Shown here: positions 1 to 7,277 of the stretch, piece by piece
Layout of the letters: each line of letters begins with the position of its first letter
How positions within the stretch are numbered: the stretch's first letter is position 1
Origin: a virus
Length of the DNA: 29,977 nt
Direction: 5' to 3' (one strand)
IMG/VR virus record: IMGVR_UViG_3300031951_000862
Span: 1-29,977 of that record
The notes under the pieces: model-generated
Database searches by the model: none
Told to the model about the DNA's origin: nothing
What the model saw: the letters and a program-made list of their open reading frames with translations, nothing else
Position numbers and translations under genes: made by a program

Positions 1-201
1 TATGACGACATTCCAAATGCTCATGCTCCTGCATACAGCGAGGAGATGCTGAGCTATTTAGATAATTACAAAGCGGAGGCGGGCGGCACAGATCCGCTCG
101 GTCGCAAAGATCATCTGCTGACCTCGTATCCTCATGATCTTTTACCGCCAGAATTGTTTAAACTAGAACGAGTGAAGGAGTACCTTCTTCCGGACTCCTG
201 A
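1..201 (+). CDS. C-terminal end of an upstream phage gene (possibly terminase large subunit), cut by the window edge
   Basis: Frame 1 is open from the first base to a TGA at 199-201, giving the last 66 residues of a protein that starts outside the window. The visible tail is acidic and rich in Leu and Pro (ending LERVKEYLLPDS) and has no recognisable motif. It sits 18 nt before the portal gene. In tailed phages the gene before the portal is usually the large terminase, so that is the best guess, but nothing in these residues proves it. Confidence 0.5.
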   Translation, partial: YDDIPNAHAPAYSEEMLSYLDNYKAEAGGTDPLGRKDHLLTSYPHDLLPPELFKLERVKEYLLPDS

Positions 202-219
202 TAACGTCGTTTTTGTAAA

Positions 220-2460
220 ATGCCTGCAGATCTTTTAAGCGTCCGGGGACGATTCAGTGAGATTCTGGAGGCAGCTCGGACTCAGGACCGCTCAAAGCAG
301 TCCGCCACGATGGTGGTACTGAGTCATGTGCAGCAGATGACCCTTCTTATGATCAAGAAGGGTCTGTTTTTTTACTGTGAACAGGATACGTATAAAGCTC
401 GTAGTAAGTTTCTAGATGATCTGATAAAACTTAATAAACTTGATATCCGCTTTCCGGCTATCGTTCGGAATTTTTTGATTGACGGTTCGGGTCTTTTCTA
501 TTTCAGGCCCGATCCCAAGCTGAAGTACCAGATTTACTTTTTTAACAAAAACCAGTATCGGGTTTACCACGATCTTAATGGAGAGATCGAAGAGGTTGTA
601 ATCCTCTATTCCTACAAAGTTAAGAACGGTAACTTAGGGCTGCCCTCGAATACTTACGGGCAGAACAAAAGGTATGTCCGTATCTCGATTACGGCCGAGA
701 CGATCACAGAGTACGAAGCCGACACGGAGCTGAGTTTTGACTTAGAGCCGGGCTCTGTCATTACTCCCCGAAACAGTCGGCCAAATACGCTGGGGTTTAT
801 CCCCGCCGTGGAGGTTCTGAATAAGCCAAACGCCAGCGGTACTGAAGGCGAAGGTGAATTCGAGCCGTTCATGCAGCAGATCGTTCTGCATGATCAGATG
901 ATGCAGAATATCGCCAAGAACATTGAGTTCTTTGGTAATCCGACTCTGATCAGTTCGCGTCCGCGTAGTGATCTGGTGGAGGCAAGTGATACCGATCGTA
1001 ACTTCCGTCCGACGATCAGCAGCCAAAGCGGATTTGGCGGTTTAGATTCTCCTTCCACGAGGGTTTCAGATCCGTTCGGGTCGCAGTCTGGTATCGGGGG
1101 TCTTCGAGTTCCTCGAATTATTGCCAACGTAGAGCCGTCGGATCGGGTTGGTTACATGACCCCTGACCCCGTAAACGGGGACATGAATCGATATGCGTTG
1201 TTACTACGAGAAGAAATTCGAACCGCACTCGGCGGCGTTGACGAAATATCGATTAGCGCCGGTGCCACTGCGACGGAAATTAAGGGCCTTATGGGTCGTG
1301 CTCAAGCGACTGCTCTTCGTAAAAATAAGAGTTTTTTGAGCTACGGCTTCTGCCGACTGCTGGAGATGATTGTTTATCACCAGGAGCAGGTTTTCCGCGA
1401 GAGTTTTATTTCTGTCATGGGTTTGACTCCTCCCAAGGAGCCAAAAGAAGAAACCCCGGAAGCAGCAGAACGTTATCAAAAGAAGCTGGCCAAGTACGAG
1501 CAGGATGTAGATCTTGCTATTCAAACGGCCCTCTCTGAAAACAAAGTACCTGGCGGAGTTTTTGGTCTTCCGCCAGACGGAGATAGAGAAGTAACGTATC
1601 GATTCCAAGGCGATGTTTATGAAGACACCGCTTACGACATCAACCAAAAATCGATCGTTGTTCGAAATCTTCAGGAGCTAGGTGTTGACAGCGTGGAAGC
1701 GCTGCGTTACTTGTTCCCAGATAAAAGTGATTTAGAACGAGCGGAAATGTTGAAGGGTTTCCCCTTCAGAATGATTCAACAAACGCAAGCCGCACTACAA
1801 AATTTCCTGCTAACATTAAATCAGCTGATGCAGTCGCCGCACCCTCTTGCGCCGACCCAGCCCTTAGCGGCAGATCCGAGGTTAAATATAACGCCTCTCC
1901 TCTACCGCACATTCGATCACCTCGCGCAAGAACTAACCTACTCGGGCAGCTATGAGCCAAGCGATCCCAGCTTCGACCCCGAGCCCGGTCTCCCCGGCAG
2001 TAGCGGCGCCCCAGGCGGCCTTCTCCCCGGATATGGGCTCAACCGTCTACCCTCAGTGGGTGGCGCAAACCCCTACCCCGGCGGTAGCTTCGGCAACTAC
2101 AGCCCAAGCGCCGTCGCCGGCACAACTGGCTACGGTCCCTTCTATCAACAGCCAGTCCAGCCAGTTTCCGTCAGCCTCCTCCCCGAGCAACCCATGGGAG
2201 GCAGCGCTGGGCAGCCTGGACCGGATCGTTTCCCGGCTCTCCCCGTCCCTCAGCCAGACAGCATCGTTAGCGCAGCCCCAGGTGGCGGCGCCGGATATTC
2301 AACAGAGCAATCTGGCTTTACAGGCCCAACAGCCCTGGGCTTACCAACCCCCTACGGTTCAGCCGACCTTATCCAACAACGTCTATACGACCCCAATTTC
2401 CTCGCCGACTTCTACGGCGCAGGAGCCGCAGTTAAGCCAAGCAAGCGCCGCCGTAGTTAA
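220..2460 (+). CDS. Portal protein with a long Pro/Gly-rich C-terminal extension
   Basis: Probable portal, the dodecameric ring at the capsid vertex through which DNA is packaged and ejected. At 746 residues it is long for a portal. Residues about 1-560 look folded: an alpha/beta N-terminal part, then a helical segment from about residue 330 (LLREEIRTALGG followed by ATATEIKGLMGRAQATALRKN), which resembles the stem/clip helices of phage portals. From about residue 575 the protein changes to low-complexity Pro/Gly/Ser/Tyr sequence ending in a basic KPSKRRRS. That tail is encoded by DNA that also encodes the next gene in the +1 frame. The ATG at 220 has no clear Shine-Dalgarno. Assignment rests on size, helical pattern and position before scaffold and capsid genes; no sequence search was possible. 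Confidence 0.72.
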   Translation: MPADLLSVRGRFSEILEAARTQDRSKQSATMVVLSHVQQMTLLMIKKGLFFYCEQDTYKARSKFLDDLIKLNKLDIRFPAIVRNFLIDGSGLFYFRPDPKLKYQIYFFNKNQYRVYHDLNGEIEEVVILYSYKVKNGNLGLPSNTYGQNKRYVRISITAETITEYEADTELSFDLEPGSVITPRNSRPNTLGFIPAVEVLNKPNASGTEGEGEFEPFMQQIVLHDQMMQNIAKNIEFFGNPTLISSRPRSDLVEASDTDRNFRPTISSQSGFGGLDSPSTRVSDPFGSQSGIGGLRVPRIIANVEPSDRVGYMTPDPVNGDMNRYALLLREEIRTALGGVDEISISAGATATEIKGLMGRAQATALRKNKSFLSYGFCRLLEMIVYHQEQVFRESFISVMGLTPPKEPKEETPEAAERYQKKLAKYEQDVDLAIQTALSENKVPGGVFGLPPDGDREVTYRFQGDVYEDTAYDINQKSIVVRNLQELGVDSVEALRYLFPDKSDLERAEMLKGFPFRMIQQTQAALQNFLLTLNQLMQSPHPLAPTQPLAADPRLNITPLLYRTFDHLAQELTYSGSYEPSDPSFDPEPGLPGSSGAPGGLLPGYGLNRLPSVGGANPYPGGSFGNYSPSAVAGTTGYGPFYQQPVQPVSVSLLPEQPMGGSAGQPGPDRFPALPVPQPDSIVSAAPGGGAGYSTEQSGFTGPTALGLPTPYGSADLIQQRLYDPNFLADFYGAGAAVKPSKRRRS

Positions 2461-2905
2461 TCACTTCGGCCTCGAAGCGCCTGCGATCTTGAATCAGTAC
2501 TCCACCACCCTGGAGGATGCGCTGATTCAACAGCATCAGACTCTGGAGCAAATTGCCACCCGTGGCATGGCTATGGAGCAGATTCTGACTGATCCTGATC
2601 ATCTGGCCGACTACACCAACCGGTTCTTCACCGAGGTGTATCCCACCGATCTTCGCACTGACGAACAGATCGCTGCCGATAACGCTCGCACTGCTCTCCA
2701 ACAGCAGTCCTATACACCCAACTACGATCAGGTGCCTGCTGTGCCTGCCGCTGCTACCGGCGGTCAGCGTACTCAAGACCCCAACGCGCAGTGGGAACAG
2801 TTTGGCCAGGTTATGAACCAAGCTCCTGATCAAGCTTGGCGTTACCTGAACAACATGTCTCCTGAGTCTCTGCGAGCCAAGCTGTTGTTCTTGGATCAAG
2901 CCTGA
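1952..2905 (+). CDS. Scaffold-like head assembly protein, N-terminal half encoded inside the portal gene
   Basis: A 317-residue acidic protein. Residues 1-165 are Pro/Ala/Ser/Gln-rich and probably disordered. Residues about 170-317 look helical and conserved-like (FGLEAPAILNQYSTTLEDAL, MEQILTDPDHLADYTNRFF, WRYLNNMSPESLRAKLLFL). Position between portal and major capsid protein, low aromatic content and helical/disordered make-up fit a scaffolding or capsid-assembly protein; this is inference. Its first 509 nt lie in the +1 frame of the portal gene. In this frame a stop occurs at 1934-1936 and ATG 1952 is the first start after it. The next in-frame ATGs are codon 28 (2033) and then not until about 2570, so a start beyond the portal stop would lose most of the protein. 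A terminator follows at 2962-2988. Confidence 0.6.
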   Translation: MSQAIPASTPSPVSPAVAAPQAAFSPDMGSTVYPQWVAQTPTPAVASATTAQAPSPAQLATVPSINSQSSQFPSASSPSNPWEAALGSLDRIVSRLSPSLSQTASLAQPQVAAPDIQQSNLALQAQQPWAYQPPTVQPTLSNNVYTTPISSPTSTAQEPQLSQASAAVVNHFGLEAPAILNQYSTTLEDALIQQHQTLEQIATRGMAMEQILTDPDHLADYTNRFFTEVYPTDLRTDEQIAADNARTALQQQSYTPNYDQVPAVPAAATGGQRTQDPNAQWEQFGQVMNQAPDQAWRYLNNMSPESLRAKLLFLDQA

Positions 2906-2919
2906 GGTAGAGTTAGTTC

Positions 2920-2938
2920 AACGGTGTGCAACACCGTT
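2920..2938 (+). other. Perfect 8-bp hairpin after the scaffold-like gene
   Basis: AACGGTGT and ACACCGTT form a perfect 8-bp stem around a GCA loop, 15 nt after the TGA of the preceding gene. No T-run follows, so it is not a simple terminator. It may protect the 3' end of the transcript that stops at the terminator downstream. Confidence 0.5.
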
Positions 2939-2961
2939 CGCATGGTGGACGAGTCTTTTTA

Positions 2962-2988
2962 CCCCCGTCTGGACAACGGGGGTTTTTT
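2962..2988 (+). terminator. Rho-independent terminator after the portal/scaffold genes
   Basis: CCCCCGT (2962-2968) pairs with ACGGGGG (2976-2982) around a 7-nt loop and is followed directly by six T. This is a textbook intrinsic terminator and separates the portal/scaffold transcript from the small genes that follow. Confidence 0.88.
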
Positions 2989-2992
2989 ATTG

Positions 2993-3046
2993 AGTACATT
3001 GTTAAAAACTATTTATTAAGTAGACTGTTAAAAACCGTTTATTACG
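2993..3046 (+). repeat. Two tandem 28-nt direct repeats (period 26) ending at a start codon
   Basis: Units at 2993-3020 and 3019-3046 share AGTA, then TGTTAAAAAC, two variable bases, TTTATTA and a final G. The period is 26 bp. The second unit carries TAGACT (3021-3026) 26 nt before ATG 3047; the first has TACATT at the matching place. They may be duplicated promoter or operator elements. Confidence 0.7.
3021..3026 (+). promoter_or_regulatory. -10-like hexamer TAGACT, 26 nt before ATG 3047
   Basis: TAGACT lies within the second direct repeat just after the terminator at 2962-2988, so a new transcript must start about here. The spacing matches the other hexamers of this window. No Shine-Dalgarno precedes the ATG. 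Confidence 0.5.
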
Positions 3047-3229
3047 ATGCCTTTTAAATCTGAGGCTCAAAGGCGTAAATTTTATGCTATGCAGGAGCGC
3101 GGTGAAATTTCTAAATCTAAGGTAGAGGAGTACGAAAAGAAGACCAAAGGTGATCTTCCTGAACGTGTGAAAAATCACGAGGAAGCAAAGAAAAAAGCTG
3201 TAAAATACAAAAAGAACAAAGGTAAGTAA
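3047..3229 (+). CDS. Small very basic phage protein of unknown function
   Basis: A 60-residue Lys-rich protein beginning MPFKSEAQRRKFYAMQERGE and ending in KKKAVKYKKNKGK. The N-terminal pattern (PFKS-AQRRKFYA) is familiar from small proteins encoded near head genes of many phages, but I know no established function. The charge suggests nucleic-acid contact. It is the first gene after the terminator at 2962-2988 and is followed 3 nt later by a GTG-started gene, so the two are probably co-translated. Confidence 0.75.
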   Translation: MPFKSEAQRRKFYAMQERGEISKSKVEEYEKKTKGDLPERVKNHEEAKKKAVKYKKNKGK

Positions 3230-3232
3230 TCC

Positions 3233-3415
3233 GTGCCTAACTCCATTGGTCGCCGCCGTGGCGGAGAGAATACCGAAGTCGAGCAGCTTAAAAAAGAACT
3301 CGAAGAGCTTAAAGCTAATTACGCTCGGGATATAACTTTGATCGGCAGCGATATTCGTGCTCTTGACAGTCGAATCCCTACCGAAGTTCCGACTGATAAC
3401 ACCCCTGCCGCTTAG
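3233..3415 (+). CDS. Small coiled-coil protein, GTG start
   Basis: A 60-residue protein. Residues about 15-35 (EVEQLKKELEELKANYA) have heptad-like Leu spacing typical of a short coiled coil, framed by a basic N-terminus (GRRRGG) and a Pro/Thr-rich C-terminus. The GTG at 3233 lies 3 nt after the preceding TAA. Its TAG stop (3413-3415) forms the first half of TAGAAT, a candidate promoter for the next gene. Function unknown. Confidence 0.65.
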   Translation: MPNSIGRRRGGENTEVEQLKKELEELKANYARDITLIGSDIRALDSRIPTEVPTDNTPAA

Positions 3416-3418
3416 AAT
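3413..3418 (+). promoter_or_regulatory. -10-like hexamer TAGAAT made from a stop codon, 29 nt before ATG 3442
   Basis: The TAG stop of the upstream gene provides the first three bases of TAGAAT. Its distance to the next start agrees with the window-wide pattern. Confidence 0.4.
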
Positions 3419-3441
3419 TAAGGCAGCTCTGGCTGCTTTAA
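3418..3441 (+). promoter_or_regulatory. 10-bp hairpin abutting the start codon of the next gene
   Basis: TTAAGGCAGC (3418-3427) pairs with GCTGCTTTAA (3432-3441), one pair being G-T, around the loop TCTG. The stem ends at the base before ATG 3442, leaving no free ribosome-binding site. It could act as a weak terminator for the upstream pair of genes or as a translational control hairpin. Confidence 0.5.
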
Positions 3442-4155
3442 ATGTATATATCGTATAGAAATTACAACTATGATTCCGGGCCTCATCAGGTACAAACCGG
3501 ACCCTCTCATCAAGGTTATGTCGTAGTCAGTTCTGGTATTCAAGATACCGGAGCAGACGTAGGCAGGATTGTCGCTGGCTCACCTAGCTACAGCGGTACG
3601 TATTCGACCGCGTGGCGACAAGTCCCTGCGGCGGTTTCTGGATATTGGACTGACTACGAGAATGTCGATTACGCACCTAGCGGTGTTTTAAGCTCGTACC
3701 AGGGTTACCGGCCCGTCACTGTTAATACGATTGCCGGCCGTAAAGTTCAAACTTTTACCGGACCGGATTATGGCGTCCGGGACGCAGGAAAATTTACGTA
3801 CTTCGGAGGCTCAGCACCCGACTCTCAAGTATATGATCCGTACAATACGCCAACTGGTAACACAGGGCAGCAAGGCATAACCGGGGGCGGCGTCACCCAC
3901 GGGCGATATGAAGGAGGCATCCTTACCAATTCGTTAGGTCCGCTGGGAACTTCTAATCGATCTGAGTGGGTTTATAACCCGCCGGTGTACTGCAAGACGT
4001 ATACGCAGACAATTCGTACGGAAGAGCCTGGGCTTATGTCCGTTCCTTTTAGATTCATGTATCGCGGCGGTGCGGCCAAATATGTTTCTAATTACGGCTC
4101 CATTTACTACCAACTGTCAGAGAGCGTACGCAATATGTATCGAAAGTTGGGTTAA
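3442..4155 (+). CDS. Tyr/Gly/Ser-rich protein in the head module, function unknown
   Basis: A 237-residue protein with many Tyr and Gly (YRNYNYDSG near the start, YGSIYYQLSESVRNMYRKLG at the end). No transmembrane segment, signal peptide or known motif is visible. It lies between the scaffold-like gene and the major capsid gene, so a minor head or connector role is possible. The ATG directly follows a 10-bp hairpin and lacks a Shine-Dalgarno. An 80-nt gap containing only weak AT-rich motifs separates it from the capsid gene. Confidence 0.7.
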   Translation: MYISYRNYNYDSGPHQVQTGPSHQGYVVVSSGIQDTGADVGRIVAGSPSYSGTYSTAWRQVPAAVSGYWTDYENVDYAPSGVLSSYQGYRPVTVNTIAGRKVQTFTGPDYGVRDAGKFTYFGGSAPDSQVYDPYNTPTGNTGQQGITGGGVTHGRYEGGILTNSLGPLGTSNRSEWVYNPPVYCKTYTQTIRTEEPGLMSVPFRFMYRGGAAKYVSNYGSIYYQLSESVRNMYRKLG

Positions 4156-4235
4156 CGCTAAAAACGAGACAACTTTATGTGCTCTTAGCTTCTTTATCTA
4201 TTAAACTTACTTTGTAGTTTCTGGAGATATCGACA

Positions 4236-5351
4236 GTGTTTGTCGATAATGATTTCCCGAAGCTTCTCGGCGCCGAACTCTACCGTCCGCATCCTGCGTA
4301 CGTTGTCGAGATGGCTGCAGAGCCTGTGGTCGTTCATGACTTCAGCAAGCAGCCTGGCCAGACTGTGCAGTTAGACCGCTACAGGTTCTGGGGCAATCCG
4401 GGAAGCAAAGAGTCACGTGAGCGTACTGCAGAGCAGACCATCGGTACTGCTAACAGCCGCAATATCGTGAAGGACAAAGTGCTGGTGACTCTTAAGGAGT
4501 ACACCGGTCCTGCTGACCCGTCCGATCCCACCCAGCCGAGCACTTTTAAGATTGCTCGGGAAACCCTGATCACTGCACAGCGCCTGCTGCTGGATACCGG
4601 TAACCTCACCGCTTTCCACCAGTCCATCGGTTCGCTGACTCTGCTCGACGACTATCGTCGTTGGCGTGACCGGGTGTTCATTAACGAACTCCTGAAAGCA
4701 GTTTCTAAGGGTCAAGCTTCCGACACCCAAGGTGGTTACTACTACCCTGGCGATCTTGCCGTCGGTTCGCTGACCTACTCCAACGCCGAACAAGCCAAGT
4801 TCGACGTTAAGGACGACCTGCTGCGCGTGGTGAAGAGCCTGCGTAAGCGTAACGTTCCTACCTATCAGGATGGTTTCTATCGCTGTGTTTGCGATCCTAC
4901 CTTCCTGATGCACCTGCGTCAGAACAGCGACTTCCGTGAAGTGGCTCGTTATCCTGGCAACGGTCAGATCAACCCCCTCATGTCCGGTATGCAGCCCAAC
5001 GCTGCTATCTACATGGGTCAGGGCTTTGGTCAAGCCAGCTTCGTGGCTGGTGAGCCCATCATGCCCACCGGTTTCGTGTTCGAAGGCGTTCGCTTCTTCG
5101 AATCGACCAACATGCCCTCTCAGAGTCAGACTGCTACCATCGGCGGTACCGGCGCTTCTTATGAGAGTGCAATCGGTATGTTCTTCGGACCCCAAAGCGT
5201 GGGCGTCGGTATCGGCGGCAACAACGCTCAGGTGCTCCTGAATAACAACGACGACTTCAGCCGTTTCATCATGATGATTTGGAGCCTGTATGCAGGTTTC
5301 GAACTCCTGAACGCTGATTTCGCCACCGTGGCTTACTCCTTTAACGCTTGA
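4236..5351 (+). CDS. Major capsid protein
   Basis: Probable shell-forming capsid subunit, 371 residues. The plan fits HK97-fold capsid proteins of the N4 gp56-like group: an N-terminal arm with FWGNPGSKESRERTAEQ, a helix with LLDDYRRWRDRVFINELLKA, then a YRCVCDPTFLMHLRQNSDF segment and GVRFFESTNMP, where related proteins carry 'HPD...DLR' and 'GVRFVETT'-like stretches. The start is GTG at 4236, supported by GGAG at 4223-4226; no nearer ATG fits the N-terminus. Codons are more C/G-ended than in neighbouring hypothetical genes, as expected for high expression, and this leaves a long antisense open frame that is an artefact. The next gene follows after 14 nt with a strong Shine-Dalgarno. Confidence 0.82.
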   Translation: MFVDNDFPKLLGAELYRPHPAYVVEMAAEPVVVHDFSKQPGQTVQLDRYRFWGNPGSKESRERTAEQTIGTANSRNIVKDKVLVTLKEYTGPADPSDPTQPSTFKIARETLITAQRLLLDTGNLTAFHQSIGSLTLLDDYRRWRDRVFINELLKAVSKGQASDTQGGYYYPGDLAVGSLTYSNAEQAKFDVKDDLLRVVKSLRKRNVPTYQDGFYRCVCDPTFLMHLRQNSDFREVARYPGNGQINPLMSGMQPNAAIYMGQGFGQASFVAGEPIMPTGFVFEGVRFFESTNMPSQSQTATIGGTGASYESAIGMFFGPQSVGVGIGGNNAQVLLNNNDDFSRFIMMIWSLYAGFELLNADFATVAYSFNA

Positions 5352-5365
5352 GGAGGTAACTAACG

Positions 5366-6244
5366 ATGGCAATCAACTCTAACCAGCTTCAAGTTGCCAA
5401 GATCTATCCTGGTAACTACACCAACGTTCTTCGTTACTGGCACGAAGAGAAGTCCGTTGTTTTCAACAACGAGAACGGAACCTCCGAAACTCTGACCAAC
5501 CAGCCTATTGGTGGTCCTGTCGGTGTGGTGTTTCGTCCCGGCTGGATTGCTCAACAAGCAATCGGTTACGTTGACCTGTCCTATCAGGCCAATGGTTCCG
5601 TTAACCAGCTTGAGTACTACACGCAACCTTATGGCTCTGGCGTGAACGGCTCTAACCAAGCCTTCAGCAGCGCCAATGTGGTTATTCCTTCTCCGGATTA
5701 CCACAAGGATGTTCGTGCTGATATCGCTGACGGTATCAAAGTGCCTGCCGGTGCTTATGTGTACCGCGCCTCGCTCCGCGTTGACGGTGGCGACGTGATC
5801 AGCAGCGGCGTGGGTGGCGGTTCTGCTACTCCTCAGCTCAGCCTGGTTCCCGCAGTAAGCCAAGGTCTGCGGAGCGACGGCACCGTGGTGTCCGGCCAAT
5901 TCGGCGCCTCCGTGATCGGTTCCAACAGCCGGATTGAGAACGGCAGCAACGCTTCGGTGAACATCATCGACTCCAGCAAGCTGTCTGCTCTGAGTGCCGA
6001 GACTACTTGGAAGCTGTTCGCCACCCGCAACCTGGGCGGTGTTGTCGCTTCGGGTCTTGCTCTGGCTTCCGGCACCTTCGATCCTCGCGCCCAAGCTGGC
6101 AAACTGGCCGGCAACAACAAGGCTCTTGCAATTTGCGAAGTCTGCTGGATCGTGCCCGACAGCGCTCCTAAGCGTGATGACCTCACCCTTCAGCCTGGCG
6201 GCGTGGTTGAATCCACCATCTACACCTCGACCGTTCCTTCCTGA
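5366..6244 (+). CDS. Capsid-associated structural protein (decoration or minor head protein)
   Basis: A 292-residue protein made mainly of short beta-type and Gly/Ser/Asn-rich segments, with no membrane segment. It begins 14 nt after the major capsid stop and has the best ribosome-binding site in the window (GAGGAGG around 5350-5356), which implies abundant expression together with the capsid protein. Position, size and codon bias fit a head decoration or minor capsid protein; I do not recognise a specific family. An intrinsic terminator at 6268-6291 closes the transcript. Confidence 0.68.
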   Translation: MAINSNQLQVAKIYPGNYTNVLRYWHEEKSVVFNNENGTSETLTNQPIGGPVGVVFRPGWIAQQAIGYVDLSYQANGSVNQLEYYTQPYGSGVNGSNQAFSSANVVIPSPDYHKDVRADIADGIKVPAGAYVYRASLRVDGGDVISSGVGGGSATPQLSLVPAVSQGLRSDGTVVSGQFGASVIGSNSRIENGSNASVNIIDSSKLSALSAETTWKLFATRNLGGVVASGLALASGTFDPRAQAGKLAGNNKALAICEVCWIVPDSAPKRDDLTLQPGGVVESTIYTSTVPS

Positions 6245-6267
6245 TATACTCAGGTCGGCAAAGGGGA

Positions 6268-6291
6268 CCCCTCCTCCGGGAGGGGTTTTTT
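6268..6291 (+). terminator. Rho-independent terminator after the capsid genes
   Basis: CCCCTCC (6268-6274) pairs with GGAGGGG (6279-6285) around a TCCG tetraloop and is followed by six T (6286-6291). It lies between the converging capsid-companion gene and the minus-strand gene at 6298-6777. Confidence 0.9.
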
Positions 6292-6297
6292 ATTGCC

Positions 6298-6777
6298 TTA
6301 ACGCATCTGCATCATGCTTGAGGTAGGTAGGGGTACTTCGATTCCACGCAGGCGATTGCGGGCTTCCTGCATCAGCCGTTCTTTTTCCGCGTCGATTTGA
6401 CCTTCAACAATTTGTTCTACCAGCTGCTCGGTATACATGCTGGGGTTGATCGTGCGAGCTCGCGCATTTAAATTTCGAATTATTTCGTTTTTGCTGAGCC
6501 CTTCTTGCCCAAGCGCTTTCAGGATTCCTGGGTCCGTAGCTAACTGAGTCAGCTGAGGAATTGTTTCCGCTCCACCTAGTACAAGCGACGTGGCAACTTC
6601 TGCTGCTGTGTTTAGTCCAGCTGTTCTTTCTTTTTTTGGGGATTTTTTTGTAGACATTAGGAGTTCAAGGGGCAACCCAATGCCTACATCCGGAGCAACT
6701 GCGTATACAGCTCTTAAAGCTTTGCCTACGCCAGGTACTTGATTTGCAAATCTAAGTAAGTTAAAAGGGTTGGGCAT
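6298..6777 (-). CDS. Hypothetical protein, minus strand
   Basis: A 159-residue helical protein (ALRAVYAVAPDVGIGLPLELLMS near the start, DAEKERLMQEARNRLRGIEVPLP near the end) with a Lys-rich patch at about residues 43-51. The segment at residues 15-42 is fairly hydrophobic but is not a clear transmembrane helix. The ATG at 6777 is preceded on its strand by GAGGAAAGG, an acceptable Shine-Dalgarno, and by TAGAAT 25 nt upstream. It faces the head genes across the terminator at 6268-6291. Function unknown. Confidence 0.65.
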   Translation of the reverse strand: MPNPFNLLRFANQVPGVGKALRAVYAVAPDVGIGLPLELLMSTKKSPKKERTAGLNTAAEVATSLVLGGAETIPQLTQLATDPGILKALGQEGLSKNEIIRNLNARARTINPSMYTEQLVEQIVEGQIDAEKERLMQEARNRLRGIEVPLPTSSMMQMR

Positions 6778-6796
6778 GGTTCGTTACCTTTCCTCT

Positions 6797-6802
6797 ATTC
6801 TA
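6797..6802 (-). promoter_or_regulatory. -10-like hexamer TAGAAT (minus strand), 25 nt before the start at 6777
   Basis: Read on the minus strand this is TAGAAT. Together with TATACT at 6812-6817 on the plus strand it forms a compact divergent promoter pair in a 59-nt gap. Confidence 0.5.
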
Positions 6803-6811
6803 ACTTTGTCC

Positions 6812-6817
6812 TATACT
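6812..6817 (+). promoter_or_regulatory. -10-like hexamer TATACT, 25 nt before ATG 6837
   Basis: TATACT differs from the sigma-70 -10 consensus by one base. No good -35 lies 16-18 nt upstream. The gene it serves has no Shine-Dalgarno. Confidence 0.55.
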
Positions 6818-6836
6818 CTGCGAAAGTCGTATCTTT

Positions 6837-7277
6837 ATGATGACTGCCACTGTTCCTCAAGACGTCACCTATACACCTAGTGGTGTTAAAGTAGATATCC
6901 TCAGTACTCATGATGACGGTGAGTACTTTATGGTAAAGTCTAAAACCACGGGTAAAGTCTTTTTTGCGCATAAAAATCAAATCGAACAAAAGGAAGGAGA
7001 TACAGATTCAGAACAGGGCGCAAAACCCGTTAAGTCGCGACGGGGTCGTCAGATTGTTAAGCCCCAAGTGCCTGCGCCAAGTCGTTTCAACTTGAATGCA
7101 ATGACACCTGAGCTCTTGACTCAAGTGTTACCCGGCGTGGGCCTTAAGACCGCTAACGAGATCATTGAGCTCCGGATGTCGCTGCCTGGTGAACGTTTTA
7201 CAAAATTGGAGCAGCTTCGACAGATCAAACATGTAAATTGGGATGAGATTCTGAACGACTCTATTTACGTTGAATAA
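6837..7277 (+). CDS. Helix-hairpin-helix (ComEA-like) DNA-binding protein
   Basis: A 146-residue protein. The C-terminal third (residues about 85-142) has FNLNAMTPELLTQVLPGVGLKTANEIIELR followed by FTKLEQLRQIKHVNWDEI. This matches the ComEA/PsbU-type HhH pattern: an 'N.N.A....L..LPGIG...A..I...R' core and a 'F..ldeL..v' second half. Such domains bind DNA backbone non-specifically, or mediate protein contacts in photosystem PsbU. The N-terminal part (residues 1-50) looks like a small beta domain, joined by a charged linker with KSRRGRQ. Start ATG 6837 is followed immediately by ATG 6840, so either may be used. It converges with the HNH-AP2 gene, overlapping by 17 nt. Confidence 0.72.
   Translation: MMTATVPQDVTYTPSGVKVDILSTHDDGEYFMVKSKTTGKVFFAHKNQIEQKEGDTDSEQGAKPVKSRRGRQIVKPQVPAPSRFNLNAMTPELLTQVLPGVGLKTANEIIELRMSLPGERFTKLEQLRQIKHVNWDEILNDSIYVE

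Noticed and set aside
1940-2470. Programmed +1 frameshift joining portal and scaffold-like frames
   Set aside because: No slippery run or stimulatory structure was recognised at the junction, and an ATG for the second frame exists at 1952; a plain overlap is simpler.
4413-5372. 319-codon open frame antisense to the major capsid gene
   Set aside because: The strong C/G-ending codon bias of the capsid gene removes stops from the complementary phase. The predicted protein is His/Thr/Val-rich without motif and spans a well-supported capsid gene.
5360-6094. 244-codon antisense frame in the capsid-companion gene
   Set aside because: Same codon-bias shadow; no ribosome-binding site or motif.
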